Of a DNA stretch of 64,000 nucleotides, positions 9,550-20,520 are shown in pieces. The position numbers and the translations under genes were made by a program. Numbering within the stretch: the first letter of the stretch is position 1; each line of letters opens with the position of its first letter. This stretch comes from Plantago major. Lineage: Eukaryota; Streptophyta; Magnoliopsida; Lamiales; Plantaginaceae. Location: assembly GCA_026545765.1 (NCBI GenBank), contig CM048840.1:81248877-81312876 (forward strand), in the 5' to 3' direction. The notes beneath the pieces were generated by a model. That model saw only the letters and a list, made by a program, of their open reading frames with translations, had not been told where the DNA came from and did not search any database.

Positions 9550-12500
9550 TGGAAAATGGTACTTCGACAGTGGTTGCTCTAGGCACATGACCGGTAACCC
9601 GTCAAACTTGTCAAATTTTGTTGCTCAAAAGACAGGTACAGTGACATATGGAGGAGGATACAAAAGCAAAATCCTTGGAAAACACTGTGCCTTAAAGGAT
9701 ATCCTAAACTCTCATATGTTCTTCTTGTTGAGGGTCTAACGGCTAATCTTGTCAGTATAAGCCACCTGTGTGATGATGATCTGAAAGTCAAGTTTGATAA
9801 ACGTTCTTGCAAAGTTTATACTTGTGTGGACAAATTAACTGTGATGACAGGTGTTAGATCTCAGGACAACTGCTATGTGATGGACATTCCTCTCAAGTGC
9901 AATGTTGCGCAACATGATGATGCAACATTGTGGCATAAGAAATTGGGACATGTCAATTACAGGAATATGGAGAAGATCATCAAAAACAATGTGGTGACAG
10001 GAGTGCCGAAGCTTACCAATGTAGGGAAGCATGTGTGTGGTGACTGTCTTCTGGGAAAACAAACCAAGGCAGTACACCAGCCACTCCAGGTTGAAGGACA
10101 AAAAAGAGGTACTTTTAACTGCTTTGAACTCTTGCATATGGATCTCATGGGTCCTATAGAAGCTAAAAGTTTGGGAGGAGCCTGGTATATCTATGTTATA
10201 GTTGATGATTTTTCTAGATACACTTGGGTCAATTTTTTGAAAGAAAAATCAGAAACTTTTGAATCCTTCAAAAACTGGCATGCAAAATGTCGTAATCAGT
10301 ACTCAACTATGGTCCAAAGAATTCGATCTGACCATGGTAAAGAATTCGAGAATCAATTTTTTGATAAGTACTGTGAAAAGAAAGGGATCATGCATGAATA
10401 CTCAGCTCCTAAGACACCACAACAAAATGGTGTTGCTGAAAGGAAAAACAGGACTCTTCAAGAAATGGCCAGAGTGATGTTGAGCTCAATGAACCTATCA
10501 AAAAGGTTGTGGGCTGAAGCTGTGAACACTGCTTGTCACATAATCAATCATGTCTATCTTCGTCCAGGTACTCTGACCACTCCCTATGACATGTTGAAAG
10601 GTAGAAAATCCAATCTTAAGTACTTTCATGTCTTTGGATGTGTGTGTTACATACTCAATGATAGGGAACATCTACGGAAGTTTGATGCTAAAAGTGACAA
10701 AGGAATCTTTGTAGGGTACTCTCAAAATAGTCATGCGTATAGAATATACAATCCTAGATTGCAAACTATACAAGAATCTGTGAATGTTTCCTTTGATGTC
10801 TCTGAGCCCTATGCCCAGAAGAAGATCTCTGCAGGTGCTGAACAGGTTATTGACACAACCTCTGACTCTTCTACACATGAGAACGTTCCAGAAACTGTGA
10901 CTCCAGCTGTTGATCAAAGTGAAAGAACCCATGATGTGAGCAATGTTGTGCCAATATCCCTCCTGTGCAATGTTGACTCAACATTCAGTTTAACATCCCA
11001 GATTTCCACTCCTGTTGATGAAGAACAAGCTGATCCCCACAATGAGACTGAGGCTGAATCTGACAATGCCTCTGGCATTAATGTTGCACCTACGCATCCT
11101 GACTCACGTAAGGATCCTCCTCCTAGAATTCGCAAAGATCATCCCAGTTCCCAAGTAATTGAAAATCCAGGAGGGAGGACATTGAGGGGAAACACGCGCA
11201 AAAATTACAAGGAGACACTCAGACTTGCTGAAATCTGTCACTCTGTAAGTTCCTCGTGCTTTGTTTCTTTAATTGAACCTAAAAATGTGAAAGAAGCACT
11301 TACTGATGATTTTTGGGTAGAAGCAATGCAAGATGAACTTCGTCAATTCCAAACAAATGAAGTCTGGATACTTGTTCCACGCCCCCATAACATAAACGTC
11401 ATAGGAACCAAGTGGATTTTCAAAAATAAGAGTGATGAAAAGGGGGTAGTTGTAAAAAACAAAGCCAGATTGGTTGCTCAAGGTTACACTCAAGTAGAAG
11501 GCATTGATTTTGATGAAACCTTCGCTCCTGTTGCTAGACTAGAATCCATTCACTTGCTCCTAGCCATAGCTTGTTGTCTTAACATAAAACTCAACCAAAT
11601 GGATGTTAAAGGAGCTTTCTTGAATGGCTACATTGGCAAAGAAGTGTATGTTGAACAACCTGGAGGGTTTGAAGATCCTCTTTACCCCGACCATGTTTTT
11701 AAACTAAGAAAAGCATTGTATGGTTTGAAACAAGCCCCTCGTGCTTGGTATGCTAGATTGACTGAATTCCTAGTTGGATTAGGGTTTAAAAGGGGTGAGG
11801 GAGATCAAACTCTGTTTATCCTCAGGAAAGGAAAGGACATTTGCATTGCTCAAATCTATGTTGACGATGATATTGTCTTTGGTGCTACTAACCCCTCTTT
11901 GCTAGATAAGTTTGTTCAAGCCATGAAAGGAACCTTTGAGATGAGTATGATTGGTGAACTCAGTTTCTTCTTGGGGCTCCAGATACAACAGAAACAGGAT
12001 GGCGTCTTTATCTCTCAAGAGAAATATGCCAAGAATCTTATCACAAAATTTGGTCTGGAAAATGCCAAACCCTGCAGCACTCCCATGGCTCTCGCTCAAA
12101 ACTCAAGAAACTGATGTTGGGGACGATGTTGACCCAACATTGTATAGATCAATGATTGGAAGTCTCTTGTATCTCTCAGCCACCAGACCTGACATCATGT
12201 TCTCTGTTTGTGCGTGTGCCAGGTATCAATCCAAACCCAAAATATCTCATTTAACTGCTGTCAAAAGAATCATTAGATATATATCAGGAACTGTTAATCT
12301 TGGATTATGGTATGCATGTGATTCAAACACGAATCTGTTGGGATTTAGTGATTCTGATTGGGCCGGTGACTTAGATGATCGAAAATCAACTAGTGGAGGT
12401 TGTTTTTATCTTGGACCAAATCTTGTGTCATGGTATAGTAAGAAACAAAATTGTGTGTCTCTCTCAACTGCTGAATCTGAATATGTAGTCTTTGGGAGTC

Positions 12501-12800
12501 AGGTGTCTCAACTAATTTGGCTGAACAATATGCTGCATGAATATGGGTTCCAAAGTGACACTCTTTTGATGTTTTGTGATAACTTAAGTGCCATTCACAT
12601 TTCCAAGAATCCAGTTCAACACTCACGCACCAAGCATATAGACATTCGACACCATTTTCTTAGAGACTTAGTCCCCAAACAAATTATTGACATATAACAC
12701 ATTGATACCACAAATCAGTTAGCTGACATTTTCACAAAGCCTCTTGATAAGGAGAGATTCATCAGTTTGAGAAGGTCTCTTGGTCTATGCACTATTTGAT
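9550..12800 (+). pseudogene. Sire-1 pol region: protease, integrase, reverse transcriptase, RNase H
   Basis: Protease shows YFDSGCSRHMTGN near 9560. Integrase has the zinc-binding start LWHKKLGHVNY and CGDCLLGKQ (about 9930-10065), then the catalytic core with DLMGPIEAKS, DHGKEFENQF and PQQNGVAERKNRT (about 10140-10455). RT has [32 protein letters not shown] and a Tyr-Val-Asp-Asp catalytic box (about 11590-11880). RNase H has SDSDWAGDLDDRKSTSGG and KQNCVSLSTAESEY (about 12345-12490), and the end matches [10 protein letters not shown]. The order protease-integrase-RT-RNase H is diagnostic of Copia. A few lesions are present. Confidence 0.92.
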
Positions 12801-14248
12801 AGGATTTGTTGCAAGCAATGTTGACATAACATCACGGTCAACATTGACTTCTGTGTTTATCTAGTGATGTCTTTTTGCCGTTTAGTTTTATATTTTTATT
12901 GTGTTTTTGTGCTCCTGTGCTTTTGTACCAGTCTATGGCTGTCTTTGGTTTGTAGCTTACAGTGGTGATGCTTAGGGTTTGAAAGGCTATTTGAAACCAA
13001 GGTTGAAAGGGATCGAGTCTCCTGTGTGTTTGCTTTATGTAAAACCCACTTTTGCTGCTTTTTGGCTATTTTTACTCGTACCTTGACTCACAATTGATGT
13101 TGCCTCCTGTCCTTTATGCTTAATAAATCTAATAAATTATGATAAAAAGGGCTCGAAGTGTTTAAGCCGAGGATCGTGTTGGGCAGGCTTCAAATACTAT
13201 CCAGACATCGACGTGGCCAATGTGTCATATGTCGTGAGGGTTGATGGGCTGTACTGGAAACCGACATGCACAAAAGTGCTGATTCTCGTAATGCTGCTGG
13301 TTCACTTTCTGAGTACCAAATTACCCAATGTGGTCAAATGAGTGATTTTATGCCATGAGACCTGTGTTTGCCTAACTCCGCATAGGCTTCGGCTTTGGAG
13401 CGGATTCATACGTGTTCCAATTATTTGACATGGTTCACGGTCTCATGGTCACCCCCACTCAAACTTAAGCTAATTGTTCAATTTCATTTTTTTGAGGCAT
13501 TGTTGAGTGTGTTTCTTTGGTATTCTCTTCTCTTTTTGTCTTTGCCAGCAGCACCAGTGGTGTTAATCGAATCTGCACAACTTGAGTCTTGGTTTCCTGA
13601 CTGACTTACATTAAGAGTGGTCTGATTTCCCAATGTTGTCATCAATGTTGAGCCAACACTCAGGACAACATTGACTGTGCTTGAAGGACTTCTTGCTCTT
13701 TTGATCTGTTTTTTTTGTGTGCTCTCTATTTTTTTACAAATGTGTTTTTGGGTTGGGTTTGAGGGGGAGTACTTGTCTCTTACTTCCGTTTTCTTTTGGG
13801 ATCTGTTAGGTGTCTTACACATACTTGATCTTGATTTGTTTCCTAAACCAAAAATGTACCTCCGTAAGTTGAGTATTGAGAATCTTTTTCATGATTGACC
13901 TAATTGATACTGTGTTCATTTGCTTTTCATAATCTCATATTAACAGTTGTGTACAGATCTTGGTTTGTGCTTTGATATATATGTTTATGATCTATGAAGC
14001 AAACCAACCAAAAACATATTCCTCCAACAATATTACTCCCTCTCATTAGCCCACTTCTCCACCACTCACTAAAACTGCCGCCCATCTAAACCACATTCAT
14101 TACATCCAAAAAGTAGTTTTTTTTACTACTCCCAAGCTGTGGTTAAAACAAAAAACTCTTCACCTTCCTCACACTATTCACTTGTCACTCTCAACCAAAT
14201 TACTCTCCCGCTCTTTCTCCTTCATCTCTGCACTCACTAATCTGGACA
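12801..14248 (+). other. Sire-1 spacer between pol and the extra ORF
   Basis: No coding region is recognised. It holds several CAATGTTG/CAACATTG motif pairs (12817-12846, 13631-13673), a polypurine-like GAGGGGGAG near 13762, a segment (13178-13290) resembling the Athila spacer at 21240-21355, and at the end a CT-rich leader-like stretch (about 14155-14248) preceded by a TATATATG box near 13976, suggestive of a promoter for the next ORF. Confidence 0.6.
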
Positions 14249-16106
14249 ATGTCGTCTCCTACAAAACCTCTCTTGCCCGGAGTTTCATTGCAAACACCTG
14301 AGGGGGAGCAAGCATACCCTCTCCCCATCCGTGTCGAACCGGCCGATTTTGAGATTCCAGTCTATGAGCTAAGTGAGGATTCGGAAGAGTGTGTTGAAAA
14401 ATCCCCATCTCCAGTACCAAAACCACCATCTCCATCTCCAAAACCCCAAACAGAGTCGTCACCATCAAACCCCTCTCAGTTTGCTGCATAAACCCTTGTT
14501 GAAATTGGGAAACGCGCCAGTCGACCTGCCAAAGGATCTGAGGGATGATGATGAAAGCCCAATGGGGGTAGAGAAAGATACTCCCATGGAGGATGCTGGG
14601 AAAGATGTTGAACAAACTAAAGTTCAACATGCAGATCTGAGAGAAAACCCCCAAAACCCTTCATCTGTTGAGAAGGATGATGTACAACAAGCTGACAAAA
14701 CAGGGGAAACGGCTACTGATGGCCTGAATGGTGATGAGAATCAGACAAGCATGGACTCTGAACATGTTGAGAAACCGAGCCTACTACTGAACCAGTTGTG
14801 GTGGAAGATTGGGAGTCAGATGACTCAGAGAAAACAAAAGGTGACCCTATGAATATAGATGAGGATGTTGTTTCAGCATCGGCTGCTCATGATAATAACA
14901 ATGATGAAAGCTCTGATGATCTGGAGGGTTATGAGCCAGAAACGGAAGATGACTCTAAGGATGAGTCAATGATTGATGAAGAAGGTCTGAGCAATGCCGA
15001 TGAAAGCTCAGATGACTCTGAAGATTATGAGGCTGAAGCAGAGGGAAGAAGATGCAGTCTCTCATTTATTCTATGCTAACAAGAACTTAGAAAAATATGA
15101 GAAAATCAAAAATAATGCAATAGATGTTGAGAAGATAATCAAAGAGGAATCATTTGAAGAGTATAACCTAATTGCTTACCTGAAGAAAAGGAACCTCTAT
15201 CATGCTGTTACCCAATATGCTGCCTTTGTTCCTGAAATCATCAGAGAATTCTATGCTCACTTATCTGAGAATTTTGGTATTGAAGGGCATGGTTAACATC
15301 ACAGTGTGTATCTTAGGGGTGATGTATTTTTCTTGAATTCTAAGGATATCAATACTGTGCTGCATAGAAATAGGGATGAGGTTGAGAACCCTGTGGAGGT
15401 GACTATGGATGAGATTGCTAGGGAGCTAACTGCAGGAAAACTACAATCTTGGCCGAGTGGGACTCTAGACTTGAAATATTGTTGTTCCCTAGTCTCTGTT
15501 CTTGCCAGGATCTGCTTGTACAACTGGCTGCCATCTTCCAACAACAACAAGCTCAGTCAAGAGGCAACCATGTTGCTCTACAGGATCAAAATGGGATACA
15601 ATGTCAATCTAGGAGAAAGGATTCTCAAGAACCTAGAGAATTCCAAGAATAGAGGGATCAGAGGCCATTTGGTTCTCCCATCCACCATCTTTCCAGTCCT
15701 TCAGTTGCAGGGTATTGAGGTCAAAGCCAATGATGTCTATCATTCCAACTTCAAATCCACCACAGTCACCAAACAACTGCTGGAAACACATGACTGGATC
15801 TGTGATCTTCCATGGGTAGATCCTGAAGTTTCTATGAACATGGATGTGGAGGAGAATATTCCTCTTCCTACTGGCAATGCTGATGCACCAGAAAGCTCTG
15901 TGGCTGCTGCTCAATGCTCCAATGTTGGCCTACATGTCGGTTCAACATTGATCCCTAACATTGAAACTCTTTCTGCAGGTATTCTAACTGAACAGGACAA
16001 GCTGATTCTGGAGAAAATCAAAGGGCTTGATGAGCATATTTCCAACAATCTGAAGTTCAGAAGCACTCTAGTTTCTTTTCTTTCCTCACAAAAAGGGGGA
16101 GAATAG
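14249..16106 (+). pseudogene. Sire-1 extra 3' ORF region (env-position, plant-transposon-protein-like)
   Basis: This region occupies the place of the so-called env-like ORF of Sireviruses. It begins at ATG 14249 (MSSPTKPLLPG), with proline- and serine-rich sequence (PSPVPKPPSPSPKPQ), then a strongly acidic part (SSDDLEGYEPETEDDSKDES). From about 15200 the motifs REFYAHLSENFG, VYLRGDVFFLNSKDINTVLH, LARICLYNWLPSSNNN and ILKNLENSKNRG resemble the conserved domain annotated in plants as putative plant transposon protein. No convincing transmembrane or fusion peptide is seen, so a true envelope is not supported. The region is broken. Function is unknown. Confidence 0.65.
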
Positions 16107-16299
16107 ATAACTTGAGTTTATTTGTTTTGGTTCTGTGTTGAACAATTCTATTTCTTTTGGGTCTGTAATATTTTAAATACTCTTGAACTTTTCTTAGCTG
16201 TCTGGTTAAGGGGGACAGTAGATCATTAGCTGTTCTTAGTTATGTTTCTATTAATCTCTTGTTTTGTTTTGTGATGAAAGACTAAGATTAAGGGGGAGA
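16088..16299 (+). promoter_or_regulatory. Repeated polypurine tracts before the Sire-1 3' LTR
   Basis: AAAAGGGGGAGAA (about 16090), TAAGGGGGACAG (about 16208) and TTAAGGGGGAGA (16289-16299) recur, the last touching the LTR. Multiple polypurine tracts are a described hallmark of Sireviruses. Only the last is positioned to prime plus-strand synthesis for this LTR. Confidence 0.75.
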
Positions 16300-16300
16300 T

Positions 16301-17150
16301 TGAAAGTGCAGTACGCACTTATATTTTGATAATCTTGTCTTTCAATAATCAGTTCCAAGTTTGTGTTTGTTGTTGTTGTTTGTGAAGCTGCAGGTCTACC
16401 AATGTTGTATAACATTGTGACAGGATAGAATTCAATGCTGGCATAACATTGAAGATATAACATTGCAGTCGACATCAAGAACAAAGCACATTATGTGAAA
16501 CTTGGACTGGAAGTATTTACAAATCGAACAAGAGATGATTTAAGGAAAAAGAACAACTTGTGGTGAAAGCAAGAAGGAATATATTTTATGAAGAATCAAA
16601 ATATGGGAAATTCCTTCTATGCGTATATTGAAGAAAACAAGTAAAAGGAAAATTGGCCTTGCTGAGATCCTATTGCCTTTCGACATGGATGGAAGAGGTC
16701 GATATCTCAAGTATATATATACAAGGATTCAGCAGAGCAATTGGCGAGCCTTTCTTGATATTCAACCGAGATTTTATTAAAAGAGTTTAGGCTTCTTGTT
16801 TTCTGCTAGCTTTAGAGTTTGTCTAAGAGTATTCATTGTTGGAATAACTCTTTCAAACATCAACCTAGAATAGCTTTTACTGTTGGTTCTTCTAGGGCTA
16901 GTTTTGGTTGTTTAATCAATAAATGCGTGATTGTATTAAACCTAGTTGATTAGATCTACTTTTCCTGTCAGTAGATATTTTGCCTACGGCGCTGCCAATA
17001 TATTTTTCTATATATTGGCTTGGTAATAGAAGTTTCATTATTATTCATCCGCTGCTATCTGTTTACTGTAGACATTGTTGAACAACATTGTTGGCAACAT
17101 TGTCTGTTGATCTAGTTCCAAGTACCAATCCGGGATCCTAAGTTCTAACA
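16301..17150 (+). repeat. 3' LTR of Sire-1
   Basis: Close copy of 6578-7421, starting TGAAAGTGCAGTACG after the purine tract and ending CTAACA, followed by the target duplication AACCT. Confidence 0.93.
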
Positions 17151-17155
17151 AACCT
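17151..17155. repeat. Target-site duplication of Sire-1 (right copy, AACCT)
   Basis: Pairs with 6573-6577; chromovirus coding sequence resumes immediately afterwards. Confidence 0.92.
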
Positions 17156-18600
17156 TATTTTCAAATCTCACCTTGAGGTCTGAAATTGGGAAGAGGATCT
17201 TGGAGGCACAAAATTTAGATGACGAGATTCAAAGGATCAAGTCAAAATTAGTGGATCCTGCGTTCTCAAATTACTCGGTTGGGAGTGGTGGAGATCTCAT
17301 GTTTCAAGGAAGGATTTGTGTACCTGCAAATGATGATTCGAAGCGCTTAATTCTTGATGAAGCACACAAATCCAAGTATTCTTTGCATCCCGGAGGTACA
17401 AAGATATACCATGATCCCAAAGGACATTATTGGTGGAATAACATGAAGAGAGAAGTAGCCGAGTATGTTCAAAAGTGTCTCACTTGTCAGCAAGTGAAGG
17501 CTGAACATCAAAAACCAGTAGGGTTATTACAACCACTAGAAATACCTTAATGGAAATGGGAGAAGATTACAATGGATTTTGTTACTGGTCTTCCTCTTGT
17601 AAAGGAGGGTTTTGATAGTATTTGGGTAATTGTGGATAGATTGACCGAATCTGCACATTTCATACCCATCAAGACATCTTATACCGCGGCGAAGTTGGCT
17701 CTCATTTACCAGAATGAGATTGTTCGACTTCATGGCATTCCAACTTGTATTGTCTCGGATAGAGATCCCATGTTTGTTTCGAGACTATGGAGGCAGGTTC
17801 ATGAGGGTTTAGGTACAAAACTAAATTTTAGCACCGCGGCCCATCCCTAAACGGATGGACAATCTGAGAGGACCATACAAACCTTAGAGGATTTGTTGAG
17901 GATGTGTGTTCTGGATTAGGGAGGAAGTTGGGTCAGACACCATCCATTGGTTGAATTTGCCTATAATAATAGTTATCAAGCATCAATCCAGCTGGCCCCT
18001 TTTGAAGCTTTGTATGGGAGGAGGTGCAAGTCACCTTTACATTGGGACTTGGATGACCAAATACATCCAACAGGAGGGAGTGATGTGTCACTTAATGACA
18101 TGTTGCAAGAAACATTGGACAAAGTGCGGTTGATTAAAGAAAGATTAAAGACGGCACAAAGTAGACAAAAGAGCTACGCGGATAATCGAAGGAGGGATTT
18201 GGAGTTCGAAGTCGGTGATTATGTTTTCCTGAAATTGTCGCCAAGGAAAGGGGTGGTGAGAGTAGGGAAGAGGGGAAAGTTGAACCCTCGATATCTTGGA
18301 CCATACGAGATTGTTGATAGAGTTGGTGTCGTGGCGTACCGTCTACACTTGCCACCAACTATCACGAATATTCACAACGTATTCCATGTATCACAACTAA
18401 AGAAGTACCATCTTGATCCCTCGCATATCATTTGACCAGATGATATATCGATTGAACGGGACTTGTCCTATGTAGAAAAGCCAATCAAAATTTTAGATCA
18501 AAAAATCCATCAACTCCGCAACAAGCAGAGAAGACAAGTTAAAGTTCTTTGGAGGAATTACAAGTATGAGGAGGCGACATGGAACTAGAAGAGGACATGC
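17156..18600 (+). pseudogene. Chromovirus integrase and chromodomain-like tail
   Basis: The zinc-binding domain is seen as HKSKYSLHPGGTKIYHD and CLTCQQVKAEHQKP (about 17365-17520). The catalytic core shows MDFVTGLPLVKEG, VIVDRLTESAHFIP and IVSDRDPMF (about 17570-17775), and EFAYNNSYQASIQLAPFEAL near 17950. The C-terminal part has GDYVFLKLSPRKGV, YLGPYEIVDRVG and FHVSQLKKYH. A chromodomain-like remnant follows (VLWRNYKYEEATW near 18545-18585), the module that steers chromoviruses to heterochromatin. It is a fossil with several lesions. Confidence 0.88.
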
Positions 18601-18660
18601 GGGAACAATATCCTGAGTTGTTCACGTTTCAAGGTTTGAATTTGGGGACCAAATTCTCAT

Positions 18661-18673
18661 AAGGAGGGGAGAG
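18661..18673 (+). other. Polypurine tract of the chromovirus
   Basis: AAGGAGGGGAGAG directly precedes the TGTGACACC start of the 3' LTR, the expected place of the plus-strand primer. Confidence 0.85.
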
Positions 18674-20174
18674 TGTGACACCCCGGTTTTTTTTATCTTG
18701 CGTAATTTAAATATTACTTGGCCATGTCTAAATGTGAATTTAATTAGTACCTATGCATGTCCAATTTCTTGGTTTAATTGTTAAAAATGCATGTTTAATT
18801 GTGAATTCAATTTATTTGCTTTAGATGTTGCATTTTATGTGTGTGTCACATTTTAATTATGTACATTTGACCCTAAAATTGTACCAAACGTTTTTTACTC
18901 TTAAAAATCTTATTAATTATCAGTAGTTAGTGGGTTTTAATGTTGGTGAAAAACTTGAAAGGTCCCTCTTAATTTTGGGTCAATTATTATTGGTTTTATC
19001 ATGGTTTTTAAGTGATTTTAAGGCATTTAAATTGCCAATTACTCTTGGCTCTTCACCCTTTCATATTCCCTCATTCCCACCTATAAATAGCCTCATATGC
19101 AGCCCTCATTTGCCCCATCAACATTCTGAAAATTTTGCTAAAAAATAAATCTTCAAGTACTATCTTTTCTTAAAAGTTTATAGCAAGTCCATCTTGCAAG
19201 TACTTTCTAAGTTCTTTCTCTTTCTAACACTTGAAAAGGTGAGTGTTCTACAAAACTATATATATGTATTATTTTCAAAACCTGGAAGGTAGTTTATCTA
19301 ATTTCTTATTCATATATATGTAATGCATGGTTTTTCAAAAACACATACTCTGTTGCATAAAACGAATGGTAAAAGATTTTTGCATGCTTCCACTGTTTCA
19401 AAAGTATATATATGTATATGAATTTGTATTGTTTTATTTGTTGACGGTTCAAGAAAGATGCGCATTTGGTTAAGGTTCATTAGCTTTTAGTTTGGTTAGT
19501 TGTGTCTAACGAACTACTTGTTGATTTCCTTTGCCCATTCCCTTTAAATCGAGTGATAGAAGCCTTCACTGATTTCTTGGGTTGTAGGATTCCACCCTTG
19601 ATCATGACAAGGTACTGAATGGTTAGGTTGAAAAACTTAACAGGGAGCTATAAGGCATGTTTAATGTGGGGTTATAAGGAGCGCCATGAAATAAAGTTTC
19701 CCGAAAGTATATGATATTGATCTTATTTTGGATTGTATGTTCTTGAGTTTTATTATTGATATTTAATGGAATTTCAAAACAAAAAAAACTTTGAACACTC
19801 ATTGAGGTTTTTCTCACGCTTGTTTTGTTTCCTTCCTTGTAGGTGAGATTGTGGCAGAGGATGAGCAACCGACAAACTCAACAAACTAGGAGTGTACTTG
19901 GGATTTGGGGAATTTTGTCATTTAAATAAATTGTCATCTTTTGTATTTTCGGAAAACTCATGTCCTTTCATTGAATTCTGATTTATTTTGCATGGCAAGG
20001 ATGTTGAAAATTATCATGATTTATTAGCCGAATAATAAAATTTTGTTACAGAAACTAAGACACGAAAGGTTGTCTGTAACATCACATGTTTTACAGAATG
20101 TTTCGGTTGGTCTTTCGCTTGACGTTCTGACTGGAATTTATGTTTTTAAAAAACATTAAATTCGGGGCCTTACA
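18674..20174 (+). repeat. 3' LTR of the chromovirus
   Basis: It begins TGTGACACCCCGG, a start common in plant chromoviruses, and ends CCTTACA. From 18724 on it aligns with the 5' LTR at roughly 97 percent by hand count. Athila sequence resumes directly after it. Confidence 0.92.
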
Positions 20175-20175
20175 G

Positions 20176-20520
20176 CCACCAAGGAGCTAAATCTCGATAT
20201 GCAGGCAGCTGGGGAAGAAAGATTGTTGCAGATCTCTGAGCTGGAAGAACTCCGCCACCTTGATTTGTAAGCAGAAGACAAAAGAGTATCATAACAAGGG
20301 GATAATCCGCAAGGACATGCACCCAGGTATGAAAGTTTTGGTTTTTAACTCTCGTCTTAAACTGTTTCCAGGAAAGTTGCGTTCACGTTGGGATGGACCA
20401 TACACGATAATTCATGTGGCACCGCATGGTTCTATCGAACTCTTGAATTCTGCTGACGGTTCCACCTTCAAGGTCAATAGGCAGCGCGTTAAACCATACT
20501 TTCAAGGGTACATTGAGTGA
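20176..20520 (+). pseudogene. Athila integrase C-terminal tail
   Basis: The Athila frame resumes after the chromovirus. ERLLQISELEELR is the lineage-typical helix after the integrase core. DMHPGMKVLVFNSRLKLFPG and LRSRWDGPYTIIHVAPHG form the SH3-like C-terminal domain, ending with FKVNRQRVKPYF. These blocks match Athila/Tat rather than chromovirus tails. It is a fossil part. Confidence 0.82.

Larger units (their letters stand above)
6578..17150 (+). mobile_element. Sire-1: Sirevirus-lineage Copia retrotransposon nested in the chromovirus
   Basis: The element is 10.6 kb with LTRs 6578-7421 and 16301-17150 (TG...CA), a 5-bp target duplication, a primer site at 7424-7436, gag (7477-about 9540), protease-integrase-RT-RNase H (about 9550-12800), a 1.4-kb spacer, an extra 3' ORF region (14249-16106) and repeated polypurine motifs before the 3' LTR. 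Order integrase before RT makes it Copia; the extra 3' ORF, multiple polypurine tracts and large gag with zinc knuckles point to Sirevirus. Its part list is nearly complete, but it is broken, with perhaps half a dozen lesions. LTRs differ by about 3 percent by hand count, roughly 1 My. Confidence 0.92.
2863..20174 (+). mobile_element. Tekay/Del-type chromovirus (Ty3/gypsy), nested in Athila and carrying a nested Sirevirus
   Basis: The two long LTRs (2863-4316 and 18674-20174) are close copies. The 3' copy begins TGTGACACC after a purine-rich tract, and the 5' copy is followed by a tRNA-Met-type primer site. Between them are an unusual coiled-coil ORF (4840-5412), RT and RNase H (about 5830-6572), integrase and a chromodomain-like tail (about 17156-18600). 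A whole Sirevirus (6578-17150) interrupts it between RNase H and integrase. The lineage call rests on the DLDDQIHPTGG and YLGPYEIVDRVG blocks of the integrase tail, the FHVSQLKKY motif and the chromodomain remnant. The LTRs differ at roughly 2.6 percent of sites by hand count, about 1 My at a 1.3e-8 rate. It is broken, with several lesions, and not every expected part is recognisable. Confidence 0.88.

Noticed and set aside
13395-13898. Short ORFs in the Sire-1 spacer as genes
   Set aside because: Hydrophobic translations come from T-rich sequence; no conserved motif or start context.
14249-16106. True retroviral-type envelope gene in Sire-1
   Set aside because: No signal peptide, transmembrane or fusion segment seen; motifs resemble the plant-transposon-protein domain instead.
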